Shown: positions 48,014-56,551, counted from the first letter of the stretch. The stretch is 64,000 nt of DNA from Roseovarius albus (GCF_900172335.1 NZ_FWFX01000004.1:62001-126000); one strand, 5' to 3'. Program-made: numbers and translations. The notes: a model not told the origin generated them from the sequence alone.

Positions 48014-48374
48014 GGCTTACTCCAATGAAATTTCAATATTGTTATTCATACAACAATCATCTCTAAGATGATTAAAAGTACAAGCGGATTAATAGAGGTC
48101 CCAAGTAGGTGCTAGTATTATCAAGCCAATTACTACCTCAAAATGATGTCCAGCGTCTCAAATAGGTTGCTGTCCTATATGGACTGCAACATTGCTGCAT
48201 TACCAAAGGCTTATACAGGCGAACCTGTTCCTCCATGCGCGGTTGACGATAAGTGACGTAGAACTTATTCATAGGGAGTTAAATGGAAATTAACGCACCT
48301 AATGGATGATTTGGCGACACATAGTGGAGATTATGCACAATTGTCGAAGGGCAAACTAACTGGCTAACTGGTTA
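48014..48374. other. non-coding island DNA
   Basis: No gene found. A hairpin ACAGG-CGAA-CCTGT occurs near 48215, and a near-palindrome GGCTAAC-TG-GTTAGCC at 48363-48378 overlaps the right repeat. A GGGAG site with an ATG at 48281 opens only eight codons. The rest is AT-rich. Confidence 0.45.
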
Positions 48375-48426
48375 GCCACGTTCCCTTTTTGAGTTATTGA
48401 AACTTAAGGGAAGTGGCGGACCGAGG
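48375..48426. repeat. right direct repeat (att-like) overlapping tRNA-Arg
   Basis: Partner of 47221-47271. Bases 48414-48426 are the 3' end of tRNA-Arg(ACG). CCACGTTCCCTTTT and AAGGGAAGTGG form an inverted pair, as in the left copy, with compensating differences. The repeat keeps the tRNA intact, as expected for the tRNA side of an integrated element. Confidence 0.7.
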
Positions 48427-48490
48427 AGGATTCGAACCCCCGACCCCTTGATTCGTAGTCAAGTACTCTATCCAGCTGAGCTATCGGTCC
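48414..48490 (-). tRNA. tRNA-Arg, anticodon ACG
   Basis: 77 bases with an encoded CCA. Acceptor arms GGACCGA and TCGGTCC pair. The anticodon loop CTACGAA between CTTGA and TCAAG gives ACG, with A34 expected to become inosine and to read CGU, CGC and CGA. The TTCGAAT T-loop is present. Its 3' end is duplicated 1.15 kb away at the left repeat. Confidence 0.97.
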
Positions 48491-48499
48491 GTGAGGGGG

Positions 48500-48528
48500 G
48501 AATTAGACTTTGCGGCTGGGGTTTGCAA
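48500..48528 (-). promoter_or_regulatory. promoter of tRNA-Arg(ACG)
   Basis: On the minus strand TTGCAA (48523-48528), a 17-base spacer, then TAATTC (48500-48505), ending 9 bases before the tRNA 5' end. Spacing and position fit a sigma-70-type promoter. Confidence 0.5.
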
Positions 48529-48548
48529 GAGACTTTTTGCAGAAACTT

Positions 48549-49943
48549 TCACTTTGTCGAAATATCACCTTTTGGCAGGCGGATCAGAAACGTCGTGCCG
48601 GTTTCATCGGTGCCTTCAAGTGAGATCGCACCGCCATGACCTCGGATCAGCTCATCAGCGATACTGAGGCCCAAGCCAGTTCCGCCTTTGGTGACACCAC
48701 CTCGAAACGGGGTAAACAGGTTTTCGCGAGCTCTTGGTGGTAGGCCGGGGCCAGTATCGCGCACGCGGATAAGCCATGCTTCGTCATTCTCGCGTGCTGA
48801 TACATTGATTTCTCCGGCTTTTCCCGTGTTTACAATGGCCTGACGTGCGTTGCGGATAAGGTTAGAGATGACCCGGTAGAGTTGCTCGGAGTCGGCGCGA
48901 ACGGACATGGCATAGGGGATATTCACAGAGAAACTGACCTCGGAATCTCCTACCGCCAATCGCTCACTGTCTATCACGTCATTGACGATGTCCGCTAACA
49001 TGAAACGGTTGAGTGTCGGGGAGGGCTCTTCTGCCTTGCCATAGGCTAGCGTGTTTTCGCATAGGTTCACTGCACGAGTGATCGAATTGACCAGCTTAGG
49101 AGCCAGACGGCGAACTTTGGGATCCTCGCTCATTTCGATCCGGTCGGTGAACAATTGCGCACTGGTCAGGATGTTGCGCAAATCGTGACTGACTTTAGCT
49201 ACCGCACCCCCCAATTGGGCAAGGCGTTCTTTTTGACGTAGGGCAGAAGTGAGTTCGGTTTGCAATGTTTGCAATGTCTCTTCCGCGTCACGTAGCTCTG
49301 AGATACCTGCGGAGGGTTGGATGATGCGCCGCGCGTCCTCTGGGGCGGCGGCATAGGCCTTCATGTGGTCGATCACGCCTTGGATCGGCTTTCCAAGAAA
49401 GCGGCGCACAGCAAGAAACAAGAGGCCCGCGGTCACAACTGAAATCACTGCTGACAACAATAAAATGCGCAGGCCATAGTCGATCATGGCATCACGGAGG
49501 GGTGTTGATTCTAACGTAACTTCAATCAGCAGACCGGCCATCTGCGCAGGTTCGCCAATTACACGAATGACCTTGGGGTCGTTGTTCATAAGGCAGGCGA
49601 TGGCATCTTTAATCAACTCAAAGGCCGATGCATCACGCAGATCAAAGGTCATTGCGATTTCTGATGGCATCGGAGAACTTAGCATCAACTGCCGCGCCTC
49701 ATTGCGGCGCAAAACGACGTTGAACACACCGGCATTCTGCAGCAATTCCTCCTGAAGCTCCGGGCTAATCGTATCATTGGCAAGCAAGGCCAGAGAGGCG
49801 ATTTGCGCCTTTTCCAGCTTTGCCATCAAATAGTCTTCGCGAAAGCGTGCCACGGATGGCACAAAAATCAAGACCTCAGCCAGCATGACGAAAACCGCGG
49901 TCAGAATCAGGAATCGGCCCGAAAGAGAATTCAATAAACGCAT
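48549..49943 (-). CDS. sensor histidine kinase (HAMP type)
   Basis: A 464-residue membrane kinase. A first helix (ILTAVFVMLAEVLIFVPS), a periplasmic part of about 120 residues, and a second helix near 160-178 precede HAMP. H253 lies in AKVSHDLRNILTSAQLF. The ATPase part has VISNLIRNARQAI (N box), VRDTGPGLP (G1) and GGTGLGLSIADELIRGHGG (G2). The SHDLRN form is typical of orphan alphaproteobacterial kinases. No response regulator is adjacent. It ends 58 bases after tRNA-Arg in the same direction, with the disulfide reductase gene upstream on its strand. Confidence 0.9.
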   Translation of the reverse strand: MRLLNSLSGRFLILTAVFVMLAEVLIFVPSVARFREDYLMAKLEKAQIASLALLANDTISPELQEELLQNAGVFNVVLRRNEARQLMLSSPMPSEIAMTFDLRDASAFELIKDAIACLMNNDPKVIRVIGEPAQMAGLLIEVTLESTPLRDAMIDYGLRILLLSAVISVVTAGLLFLAVRRFLGKPIQGVIDHMKAYAAAPEDARRIIQPSAGISELRDAEETLQTLQTELTSALRQKERLAQLGGAVAKVSHDLRNILTSAQLFTDRIEMSEDPKVRRLAPKLVNSITRAVNLCENTLAYGKAEEPSPTLNRFMLADIVNDVIDSERLAVGDSEVSFSVNIPYAMSVRADSEQLYRVISNLIRNARQAIVNTGKAGEINVSARENDEAWLIRVRDTGPGLPPRARENLFTPFRGGVTKGGTGLGLSIADELIRGHGGAISLEGTDETGTTFLIRLPKGDISTK

Positions 49944-49964
49944 ACTCGCCCCCGCGATTTCACC

Positions 49965-51383
49965 TCATGGTAGCCAGTTTTGCACAAACCTGACAGCCCG
50001 TTTTAATGTTGGATTTTCAAACAGTTTAGGGGAAAAATATACCCCCGTAGCCCGCTTGTTGATTTCGCCGATTGTCGGGTAGGGTGCAACCATGGCAGCG
50101 ACATGTTTCATCTTGAGGCCATTGGCAATGACCATGGACCACAGACTAATCAGTTCACCAGCTTGTGCGCCGACGATTGAGGCACCAACTGGCTTGCCCT
50201 TGTAGACCATGACCTTGATCAGGCCCGTAGTCTTACGCTCCGTAATGGCGCGGTCATTGTGATGGTATTCAAAGCGGGCCACCTCAAGCCGGTCACCATA
50301 AAGTGCTCGCGCGTCTGTTTCTTTCAGGCCGACCTGAGCTAACTCAGGGTCTGTATAAGTGGCCCAAGGGATATGGCCGGTGCGCTGTTTGGCTGGCAAA
50401 CCCAGCAGAGCCGAACGTATAATCAGCCCGGCATGGTAGCCCGCAACATGGGTGAATTGCAGCCCGCCAGCAACATCACCAATGGCATAGACCCGTTTGT
50501 TTGAAGTCTTGAGCTGATCATTTGCCACAATCCCACGCTTATTGGTTTCAATACCCGCTGCATCAAGGTTCAATTTGTCGATGTTAGGCTTGCGGCCAAC
50601 AGCCATCAAAAGATGCGTGCCTTGGAACCTGCGCCCATCTTTAGCTTCGACCGTGATCGTTTCGCCAGATTTGCTGATGTTGGTGGCAAGGGCGTTTTCG
50701 GCGATTTCGATGCCTTCGCCGCGCAGCTTTTCCAGAACAATCGCGGTCAATTCCGGATCATCATTGCCAAGGGCAGTGGCACCCTCGATCACCGTAACTT
50801 CTGAACCGAGCCTGCGGTGTGCCTGTGCCATTTCCATGCCAATCGGTCCACCGCCGATGATCAGCAGGTGCTTGGGATGCTCGCGAAGCTCAAACAGGGT
50901 TTCATTGGTCTCATATGGAACATTTTCCAAGCCCGGAATCGGGGGAACAAAGGGGGAGGAACCTGTCGCGATGACGATTCTACGGGCCGTGATGGCCGTG
51001 TCTCCGGCTTCGACCTCGGTTTTTGAGATGAAACGACCATATTCGCGAATGACATGCACGCCCAGATCTTCGAACCGTTCCTGGCTGTCGACGGGCTCGA
51101 TCTGTGCAATGACATCGGCGACATGTTCTTTGGCAGCACCATAGTCGATTTTCGGCACAACATTCGCAATGCCAAAGGCCTCTGTGTGACTTTGATGATA
51201 CGCCGCTTTACTGCTGGCCAGTAGCGCCTTGGAAGGCACACAGCCAAAGTTCAGACAATCGCCACCCATTTTGTGACCTTCGAGCAGGACAACCTTCGCG
51301 CCCATCTGGACAGCACCAGCAGCAACGGATAGCCCACCTGATCCAGCCCCTATGACCAGCAAGTCAGTCTTAAGCGTTTTCAT
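49965..51383 (-). CDS. FAD-dependent disulfide oxidoreductase (mercuric-reductase-like)
   Basis: A 472-residue class I pyridine-nucleotide disulfide reductase. It has the FAD motif LVIGAGSGGLSVAAGAV at the start, redox cysteines C43 and C48 (GGDCLNFGCVPSKA), an NAD(P) site IIGGGPIGMEMAQAH, VYAIGDVAGG, and the C-terminal dimer domain with HPTxxE-like APYPTIGE (the usual histidine is replaced by Y-P). Such proteins pair with TVP38/DedA membrane proteins in many bacteria; the role there is not known. ATG 51383 is 2 bases after the membrane gene. A true mercuric reductase is unlikely: the C-terminal cysteine pair is absent. Confidence 0.85.
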   Translation of the reverse strand: MKTLKTDLLVIGAGSGGLSVAAGAVQMGAKVVLLEGHKMGGDCLNFGCVPSKALLASSKAAYHQSHTEAFGIANVVPKIDYGAAKEHVADVIAQIEPVDSQERFEDLGVHVIREYGRFISKTEVEAGDTAITARRIVIATGSSPFVPPIPGLENVPYETNETLFELREHPKHLLIIGGGPIGMEMAQAHRRLGSEVTVIEGATALGNDDPELTAIVLEKLRGEGIEIAENALATNISKSGETITVEAKDGRRFQGTHLLMAVGRKPNIDKLNLDAAGIETNKRGIVANDQLKTSNKRVYAIGDVAGGLQFTHVAGYHAGLIIRSALLGLPAKQRTGHIPWATYTDPELAQVGLKETDARALYGDRLEVARFEYHHNDRAITERKTTGLIKVMVYKGKPVGASIVGAQAGELISLWSMVIANGLKMKHVAAMVAPYPTIGEINKRATGVYFSPKLFENPTLKRAVRFVQNWLP

Positions 51384-51385
51384 GT

Positions 51386-52117
51386 TCAGAAATCCTTGTT
51401 GCCACGCATGGCTTTGATGACAATGGGCAGTGTTGCCAGTACGCATAGACCCAAGATCGGCCCAATAACTTGTGGCTCCCAAAGCAAAGATAGATCCGGG
51501 CTTTCACCGCGATCAAACACTTCGCCTAAGCCAACTCCGATCCAGGTGAAGACAATCGCTCCAGGAATGATCCCTAGGACGGTTGTAAAAGCAAAGTTCC
51601 GGAACTTCACACCCACAAGGGCAGGGACCAGATTGGCAACAAAGAAAGGCACGACCGGGATCAGGCGCATCAGAAACAAAACACTTATTTCGTTTTCATG
51701 CAGGCCGGTTTTGATTTTCTTTAGCGTTCCATCTGAGCTGTCTAGTTTTGCTGCCAGAGAGCGGCCCAACCCCCAACGAGCGGCAAAGAAAATAGCAAAT
51801 GCCCCTAGCGAGGCAGCGATGACGTTGAATATTGTGCCCAATGTGAGCCCAAATAAAAAACCGCCGGTAACTGACGCAACCGCAGCACCGGGCAGGGAGA
51901 ACGCAACGATGATGAAGTATATGCCGATGAAACAGAGAACGAGCCCAATGAAGTTCGCATCGCGAAAGGCGAGCAATGAATCGCGTTGGTCTCTGAGTGT
52001 ATCAAAACTCAGGTAATCGCCCAGTGTGAAGTATCCAATGATGGCGGCAATCATAATCGCAGCCAACGGCAAGTTCCGCATAAGAACGTTCTTTTCGGAG
52101 GGTCTGGTCTCTTCCAT
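51386..52117 (-). CDS. TVP38/TMEM64 family (VTT domain) membrane protein
   Basis: A 243-residue integral membrane protein, start MEETRPSEKNVLMR, with the VTT/DedA-like core: AFSLPGAAVASVTGGFLFGLTLG (the conserved re-entrant G-rich segment), ARWGLGRSL, VLFLMRLIPVVPFFVANLVPALVGVKFRNF, and GIIPGAIVFTWIGVGLGE. The family is related to lipid scramblase and flippase-like DedA proteins. It forms an operon with the downstream disulfide reductase. No further partner is seen. The gap to rpmH is 282 bases and holds the rpmH promoter. Confidence 0.9.
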   Translation of the reverse strand: MEETRPSEKNVLMRNLPLAAIMIAAIIGYFTLGDYLSFDTLRDQRDSLLAFRDANFIGLVLCFIGIYFIIVAFSLPGAAVASVTGGFLFGLTLGTIFNVIAASLGAFAIFFAARWGLGRSLAAKLDSSDGTLKKIKTGLHENEISVLFLMRLIPVVPFFVANLVPALVGVKFRNFAFTTVLGIIPGAIVFTWIGVGLGEVFDRGESPDLSLLWEPQVIGPILGLCVLATLPIVIKAMRGNKDF

Positions 52118-52299
52118 TTCAGGGTCCGCTTTTATTGCTGTGTCTCCTTAAATGAATGTTCCGGGTTGAAATGGCCATAAACCTCACGCGTGGGTGAACT
52201 GTGGTGATGATATGTGGTCTCGAAACGCATTAAAGCTGGCCAACTGTAACATCTGAACGGAAACTTGCAGGAATTTGTTGCAAAAGCGGGCAGATGGGT

Positions 52300-52328
52300 T
52301 TGACTTGTCCCAAACAGCCCACTATAGC
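52300..52328 (+). promoter_or_regulatory. sigma-70-type promoter of rpmH
   Basis: TTGACT (52300-52305), 17 bases, TATAGC (52323-52328), 71 bases before the rpmH ATG. Spacing and boxes fit a housekeeping promoter for rpmH-rnpA-yidD. Confidence 0.75.
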
Positions 52329-52399
52329 CGGGTCTCGAATTACCCTTTGGTTTGCGTTGATTCCTAATCGGCGCGACCCTCAATGTTGGAGACGGAGCG

Positions 52400-52534
52400 A
52401 TGAAACGCACCTATCAGCCTTCTAACCTGGTCCGCAAGCGGCGCCACGGTTTCCGCGCGCGTATGGCCACAAAGGCCGGCCGCAAGATCCTTAATGCACG
52501 TCGGGCACGCGGCCGCAAAGAGCTGAGCGCATAA
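52400..52534 (+). CDS. rpmH: 50S ribosomal protein L34
   Basis: A 44-residue basic protein, [18 protein letters not shown] then [20 protein letters not shown], which is unmistakable L34. It is part of the large ribosomal subunit. A GGAG site lies 5 bases before ATG 52400, and the gene is led by a clear promoter. It is followed by rnpA and yidD as usual. It is too short for many gene finders but complete. Confidence 0.98.
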   Translation: MKRTYQPSNLVRKRRHGFRARMATKAGRKILNARRARGRKELSA

Positions 52535-52557
52535 GCGCCAGTCTTAGGATTGTGAAC

Positions 52558-52959
52558 ATGAAACCGCCGGGGAACTCTGTTAATCATACAGAGAGTATTT
52601 CCCCGGCGGCTTCCGTTTGCCTGGAGGTTTTGCGTAAACGGCCACAGTTTATCGCGGCGTCCAAGGCAAAATGGCGCAGAACGCCGTCGATGACCGTGCA
52701 GGCACGCCCGCGTGATGATGATAAACCTTTGATTGGAATTGGTTTTACTTGCTCCAAGAAGGTTGGAAATGCCGTCGCGCGTAACCGCGCTAAACGCCGC
52801 CTGCGCGAGGTGGCGCGGGCTGTGCTACCCAATGAGGGGCGCGCAGGTTGGGACTACGTGTTGATCGGGCGGGCCAATGAAACAGCAGGCCGCCCCTTTG
52901 AGACGCTGATCACCGACCTGCAAGACGCGCTGAAATACCTGCATAAATCCGGAAAATGA
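52558..52959 (+). CDS. rnpA: ribonuclease P protein component
   Basis: Protein subunit of RNase P, which trims the 5' leader of pre-tRNAs. The 133-residue product has the family core GFTCSKKVGNAVARNRAKRR with the RNR motif (RNRAKRR) and a C-terminal helix. The N-terminal 40 residues are an extension with LRKRPQFIAASKAKWRR, typical of alphaproteobacteria. ATG 52558 is preferred because TAGGAT lies 9 bases upstream; GTG 52552 is also possible. It overlaps yidD by 4 bases. Confidence 0.95.
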   Translation: MKPPGNSVNHTESISPAASVCLEVLRKRPQFIAASKAKWRRTPSMTVQARPRDDDKPLIGIGFTCSKKVGNAVARNRAKRRLREVARAVLPNEGRAGWDYVLIGRANETAGRPFETLITDLQDALKYLHKSGK

Positions 52960-53201
52960 GCCCGCTGGCGCATATCCTGTCCTGGCCGGTCAAAGCCTAC
53001 CGACTCGTCTTTTCCCCATGGGTCGGCTTTAACTGCCGCTATCATCCGACCTGCAGCAAGTACGCGCTGGAAGCCCTAGAAAAACATGGCGGAATTAAAG
53101 GCGGATGGCTAGCCTTGCGACGCATTTTACGCTGCCATCCATGGGGGAATAGCGGGTTAGACCCGGTGCCTGAAGCGAAATCGCCGAAAGCCGAAAAGTA
53201 A
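52956..53201 (+). CDS. yidD: membrane protein insertion efficiency factor YidD
   Basis: An 81-residue small amphipathic protein of the inner membrane. It has the YidD signature: SWPVKAYRLVFSPWVG, RYHPTCSKYALEALEKHG (conserved cysteine), and LALRRILRCHPWG (second cysteine). It is thought to help YidC-dependent insertion. The start overlaps the rnpA stop by 4 bases. The usual next gene yidC is not found here; the strand-opposite TPR gene lies 125 bases after its stop. Confidence 0.95.
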   Translation: MSPLAHILSWPVKAYRLVFSPWVGFNCRYHPTCSKYALEALEKHGGIKGGWLALRRILRCHPWGNSGLDPVPEAKSPKAEK

Positions 53202-53326
53202 ACAGAGCGAACGTACAAGCTGTACGTTTTACCCCCCAGCTTTGTGCATAAATCGATGGCCACTCCCTTTAGAGCGCCACGCGATTATATTCGGCAGAAC
53301 CATAGATGTGAGTGGGTTTTGCAAAT

Positions 53327-55378
53327 CTATTGCCCTTCGTCTTTCAACTTGTTTTCTACATCCTCTAGCCGAGAGAAGTATTTGTGTTCGGGGCGTAGAC
53401 CTGCTGCAACCAAACCATCGCGGATACCGTCGAGCGCCTCTTTGGCGGCCTGCTTATCGCCGGTTTGTACCAGGCAGGAGGCCTGCAGGATGCGCGTGTT
53501 CAAGACATGCGGATGCCGCGTGCCTAGCACTTCGGTCCGAAGCGGCAGGAGCTCTTGCACCTCAGCTAGCGCCCCGGTGGCGTCGCCCGTGTCGTTTAAG
53601 CACTGTGCGAGGAGATAGCGCGTGGACAAGACATGGGGATGTCGCGCGCCTTGCACGTCGGAGTACAGGGGCAGGAGCTCTTGCACCTCGTCCAGCGCCC
53701 CGGCGGCGTCGCCCGTGTCGTTTAGGCACTGTGCGAGGAGATAGCGCGTGGACAAGACATGGGGATGTCGCGCGCCTTGCACGTCGGAGTACAGGGGCAG
53801 GAGCTCTTGCACCTCGTCCAGCGCCCCGGTGGCGTCGCCCGTGTCGTTTAGGCACTGTGCGAGGAGATAGCGCGTGGACAAGACATGGGGATGTCGCGCG
53901 CCTTGCACGTCGGAGTACAGGGGCAGGAGCTCTTGCACCTCGTCCAGCGCCCCGGTGGCGTCGCCCGTGTCGTTTAGGCACTGTGCGAGGAGATAGCGCG
54001 TGGACAAGACATGGGGATGTCGCGCGCCTTGCACGTCGGAGTACAGGGGCAGGAGCTCTTGCACCTCGTCCAGCGCCCCGGTGGCGTCGCCCGTGTCGTT
54101 TAGGCACTGTGCGAGGAGATAGCGCGTGGACAAGACATGGGGATGTCGCGCGCCTTGCACGTCGGAGTACAGGGGCAGGAGCTCTTGCACCTCGTCCAGC
54201 GCCCCGGTGGTGTCGCCCGTGTCGTTTAGGCACTGTGCGAGGAGATAGCGCGTGGACAAGACATGGGGATGTCGCGCGCCCTGTACCTCGGTCTCAAGCG
54301 GCAGCAGCTCTTGCAGCTCGGCCAGCGTCCCGGCGGCATCGCCTGTGGCGTTCTGGCACTGTGCGAGGAGATAGCGCGTAGCCAATACGCCGGGGTGGCG
54401 CGCGCCTTGAACCTCGGTCCGAAGCGGCAGTAGCTCTTGCACTTCGTCCAGCGCCCCGGCGGCATCGCCTGTGTCGTACTGACACTTTGCGAGGAGCAAA
54501 ACTGCATAGAAGAACTCTGGGTGACGTTCGCCAAAAAAATTGCGCAACTCTTTGCGCAATGGCGTTGCTTCCTCCAAAGCCTCTTTGCTTCTGCCAAGGA
54601 CGTTCAGGGCTTCGACCCGGTGCCGGCGAAAGAGCAGGTGTTCTTGTGTGCCGGTGCCATAAGGGGCGCGGCGGGTGAGCATCAGGCCGTGTTTGGCCAA
54701 AAAGAGCATGACGGCATAATGGCCGCGATCCCTGGCATTGAAGAATGCGATTTTGAGGGCTTCGATATCCATGGGCAGGCGGGCCGCGCGTTCTGAGAGT
54801 GCCTGCCGATCTGCGCTATCCTTTAGTTTTACGCGCGCGCAGGAGGTTTCTGCAATTCCGGCCGCATCGCCCAGATCATCGGCCAGCATTCTGACAGTCG
54901 TATCACGGGGCGAGAGGGCCAGATAGGCCAGCGCCCAGCCGCGGGCATTGGAAAACGCCGATGCGCCATCTTCGACGGACTGGCGGATCGCCTCGTCCAT
55001 GCGGGTGTGGAAAGCCAGAAGAAGTGCCTCTTTTTGTCGCTCAACAAACTCTTCGGACAATTCCATCGCCCGCTCTTCGTTGCCGTCTTTCATCTCGCGC
55101 GTGTGATTTGCGATAAAGGTGTCCGGTGTTTCAGCTTCGAGAGCGTCGAACTGAGCCTTGAGCTTTGCGGCTTCGGCCTGGGCGGTGTTCAGCCGTGCCT
55201 TGAGTGCATTATATTCGGTGACAGAATCCCGGACTTTGCGGGTCATTTTCCAAGTTGGCAGGCTAAACAAAAACGCGACAACTGCTGGGATGCCCGCAAG
55301 GGTCAGAATTTGTGTGATGGCCGACATATCGCGAAGTTCGGTCAGAAACTCAATAAGACTATCAATGATAAACGTCAT
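53327..55378 (-). CDS. membrane-anchored TPR protein with near-identical repeats
   Basis: A 683-residue protein. There is a membrane helix near residues 25-42 (LTLAGIPAVVAFLFSLP), then a coiled-coil (VTEYNALKARLNTAQAEAAKL) to about 90, a helical domain to about 245, and kinesin-light-chain-like tetratricopeptide repeats of 42 residues from about 285 to 660. About nine units are present: four degenerate ones at the ends and five nearly identical ones (residues about 370-579; each has LLAQCLNDTGDATGALDEVQ). TPR arrays bind proteins; the target is not known. The nearly identical units suggest recent expansion and possible copy-number variation. The gene is on the strand opposite to rpmH-rnpA-yidD. 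Confidence 0.85.
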   Translation of the reverse strand: MTFIIDSLIEFLTELRDMSAITQILTLAGIPAVVAFLFSLPTWKMTRKVRDSVTEYNALKARLNTAQAEAAKLKAQFDALEAETPDTFIANHTREMKDGNEERAMELSEEFVERQKEALLLAFHTRMDEAIRQSVEDGASAFSNARGWALAYLALSPRDTTVRMLADDLGDAAGIAETSCARVKLKDSADRQALSERAARLPMDIEALKIAFFNARDRGHYAVMLFLAKHGLMLTRRAPYGTGTQEHLLFRRHRVEALNVLGRSKEALEEATPLRKELRNFFGERHPEFFYAVLLLAKCQYDTGDAAGALDEVQELLPLRTEVQGARHPGVLATRYLLAQCQNATGDAAGTLAELQELLPLETEVQGARHPHVLSTRYLLAQCLNDTGDTTGALDEVQELLPLYSDVQGARHPHVLSTRYLLAQCLNDTGDATGALDEVQELLPLYSDVQGARHPHVLSTRYLLAQCLNDTGDATGALDEVQELLPLYSDVQGARHPHVLSTRYLLAQCLNDTGDATGALDEVQELLPLYSDVQGARHPHVLSTRYLLAQCLNDTGDAAGALDEVQELLPLYSDVQGARHPHVLSTRYLLAQCLNDTGDATGALAEVQELLPLRTEVLGTRHPHVLNTRILQASCLVQTGDKQAAKEALDGIRDGLVAAGLRPEHKYFSRLEDVENKLKDEGQ
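53641..54270. repeat. five tandem 126-bp units within the TPR gene
   Basis: Units start at 53641, 53767, 53893, 54019 and 54145 and share GTCGCGCGCCTTGCACGTCG, differing by only a few bases. They encode 42-residue TPR units. Weaker copies flank them. Because 126 is a multiple of three and stops are absent, all frames stay open through the array, which gives long false reading frames on both strands. Confidence 0.95.
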
Positions 55379-55708
55379 GCTATTACTTATTTCCTGAAAC
55401 TATACTGCAAAGCGTAGAGGGTCAGACACCGTAGGAAAAGCCTGATTTTCCACCAATGTTTGAGCCGTGCATTGACGACGCGCGGCGGACAACAAATTGG
55501 CCGAGTTATTGCCGTTGCATATCTCCGCGCTACCCAAGAGGCTGGGCCATACTGTTTTATGGCCCGGCGCTCCGACGGTTGTGACAGACGCGACGCCGAG
55601 GTGTCAAAGCGACACTGGTGCCGCAGTTGAAGCGAGTTGGCAGGCCCCTTTGCCTCCGTTCGCTTCCGGTTTAGGGTGTTTCGAGCATCAAACAGAGACG
55701 GAAGCCAG
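55379..55708. other. 330-base intergenic region between TPR and GNAT genes
   Basis: Divergent promoter region for the TPR gene and the acetyltransferase. No gene is supported. The open frame leading into the GNAT gene at 55637 lacks a ribosome site. Confidence 0.5.
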
Positions 55709-56551
55709 ATGGAATACAAAGCCGAAACCAGAGCCATGGACATTTCGGAACTGGAACTGGTGCTGTCATGGGCGGCCAATGAGGGTTGGAACCCCGGCTT
55801 GGCGGATGCTGCGGCCTTTCACGCTGCGGGTCCGGGTGGGTTCTTTCTGACTTGTGTGGATGGCGATCCCGTCGCTGCCATTTCCGTGGTCAATCATGAT
55901 GAGCGTAATGCATTTCTTGGCCTGTATATCTGTCGCCCAGACTGGCGTGGAAAAGGGCTGGGCATGATGACATGGCAGTTTGCCATCAAACATGCCGGCG
56001 CGCGTTCGATTGGGCTCGACGGGTTGCCGGATCAGGAAGAGAATTATCGCGCATCTGGGTTTATCAAGACGGGATCGAGCCTCAGGCATGAAGGTCGTGT
56101 CGAGGCTCGCGAGTCGCAGAATGTGCGATCCGCCCAACGCGGCGATTTGGACATCTTGAGGGCACTCGACGAACGCGCCAACGGTTTCCCTAGACCAGCA
56201 TTCATAGCTGCGTGGCTGCAGGAGCGTGTGGGCCGACGTGGAACTCGGGTGCTGCTTCGCGATGGCAGAATTTGCGGCTTTGCAACCTGGCGTGCGTGTC
56301 AAAACGGCACCAAGATTGGTCCGATTGTGGCCCCTGATCTCGCTGCTGCCCTGGAATTGGTTTCCGACATTGCGGCACTGCGTCTGGATGGCCCACTGAT
56401 CATTGATGTTCCCGAGGCCAACCATGACCTAAGGCGGGAGCTTGAGCACAACGGTTTTTCCATACCCTTTGTAACAGCTCGAATGTATCGCGGTGCTGCC
56501 CCGCATTCGGGAGAGGCCCTGCAAGCCATCGCGACGATGGAACTTGGCTAA
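55709..56551 (+). CDS. tandem GNAT-domain acetyltransferase
   Basis: A 280-residue protein with two GNAT-like halves. The first (residues 1-135) has the acetyl-CoA loop RPDWRGKGLGMMTWQ, a normal GNAT motif A, then LPDQEENYRASGF. The second (about 145-275) resembles the Acetyltransf_18 domain (RNVRSAQRGDLDILRAL-like, GPIVAPDLAAALELV, VPEANHDLRRELEHNGFS). The proteins of this build are common in proteobacteria, with unknown substrates. ATG 55709 follows CGGAAGCCAG. No operon partner is apparent: the small XRE gene starts 167 bases later. Confidence 0.85.
   Translation: MEYKAETRAMDISELELVLSWAANEGWNPGLADAAAFHAAGPGGFFLTCVDGDPVAAISVVNHDERNAFLGLYICRPDWRGKGLGMMTWQFAIKHAGARSIGLDGLPDQEENYRASGFIKTGSSLRHEGRVEARESQNVRSAQRGDLDILRALDERANGFPRPAFIAAWLQERVGRRGTRVLLRDGRICGFATWRACQNGTKIGPIVAPDLAAALELVSDIAALRLDGPLIIDVPEANHDLRRELEHNGFSIPFVTARMYRGAAPHSGEALQAIATMELG

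Noticed and set aside
48397..48639. Plus-strand open frame across tRNA-Arg(ACG)
   Set aside because: It is antisense to the tRNA and to the kinase 3' end and shows the typical spurious peptide of tRNA genes.
49965..51383. Mercuric reductase
   Set aside because: The C-terminal cysteine pair and an N-terminal metal-binding domain are missing and no mer genes are near; only the general reductase fold is supported.
52118..52399. Replication origin near rpmH
   Set aside because: rpmH-rnpA often lies near oriC in other bacteria, but no dnaA gene or cluster of DnaA boxes was seen here.
53242..54381. Long open frames through the 126-bp repeats on the plus strand and in a second minus frame
   Set aside because: They arise because the repeat length is a multiple of three without stops; the composition is Arg/Ala-rich and unlike protein. 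Only the TPR frame has coherent domains on both sides.
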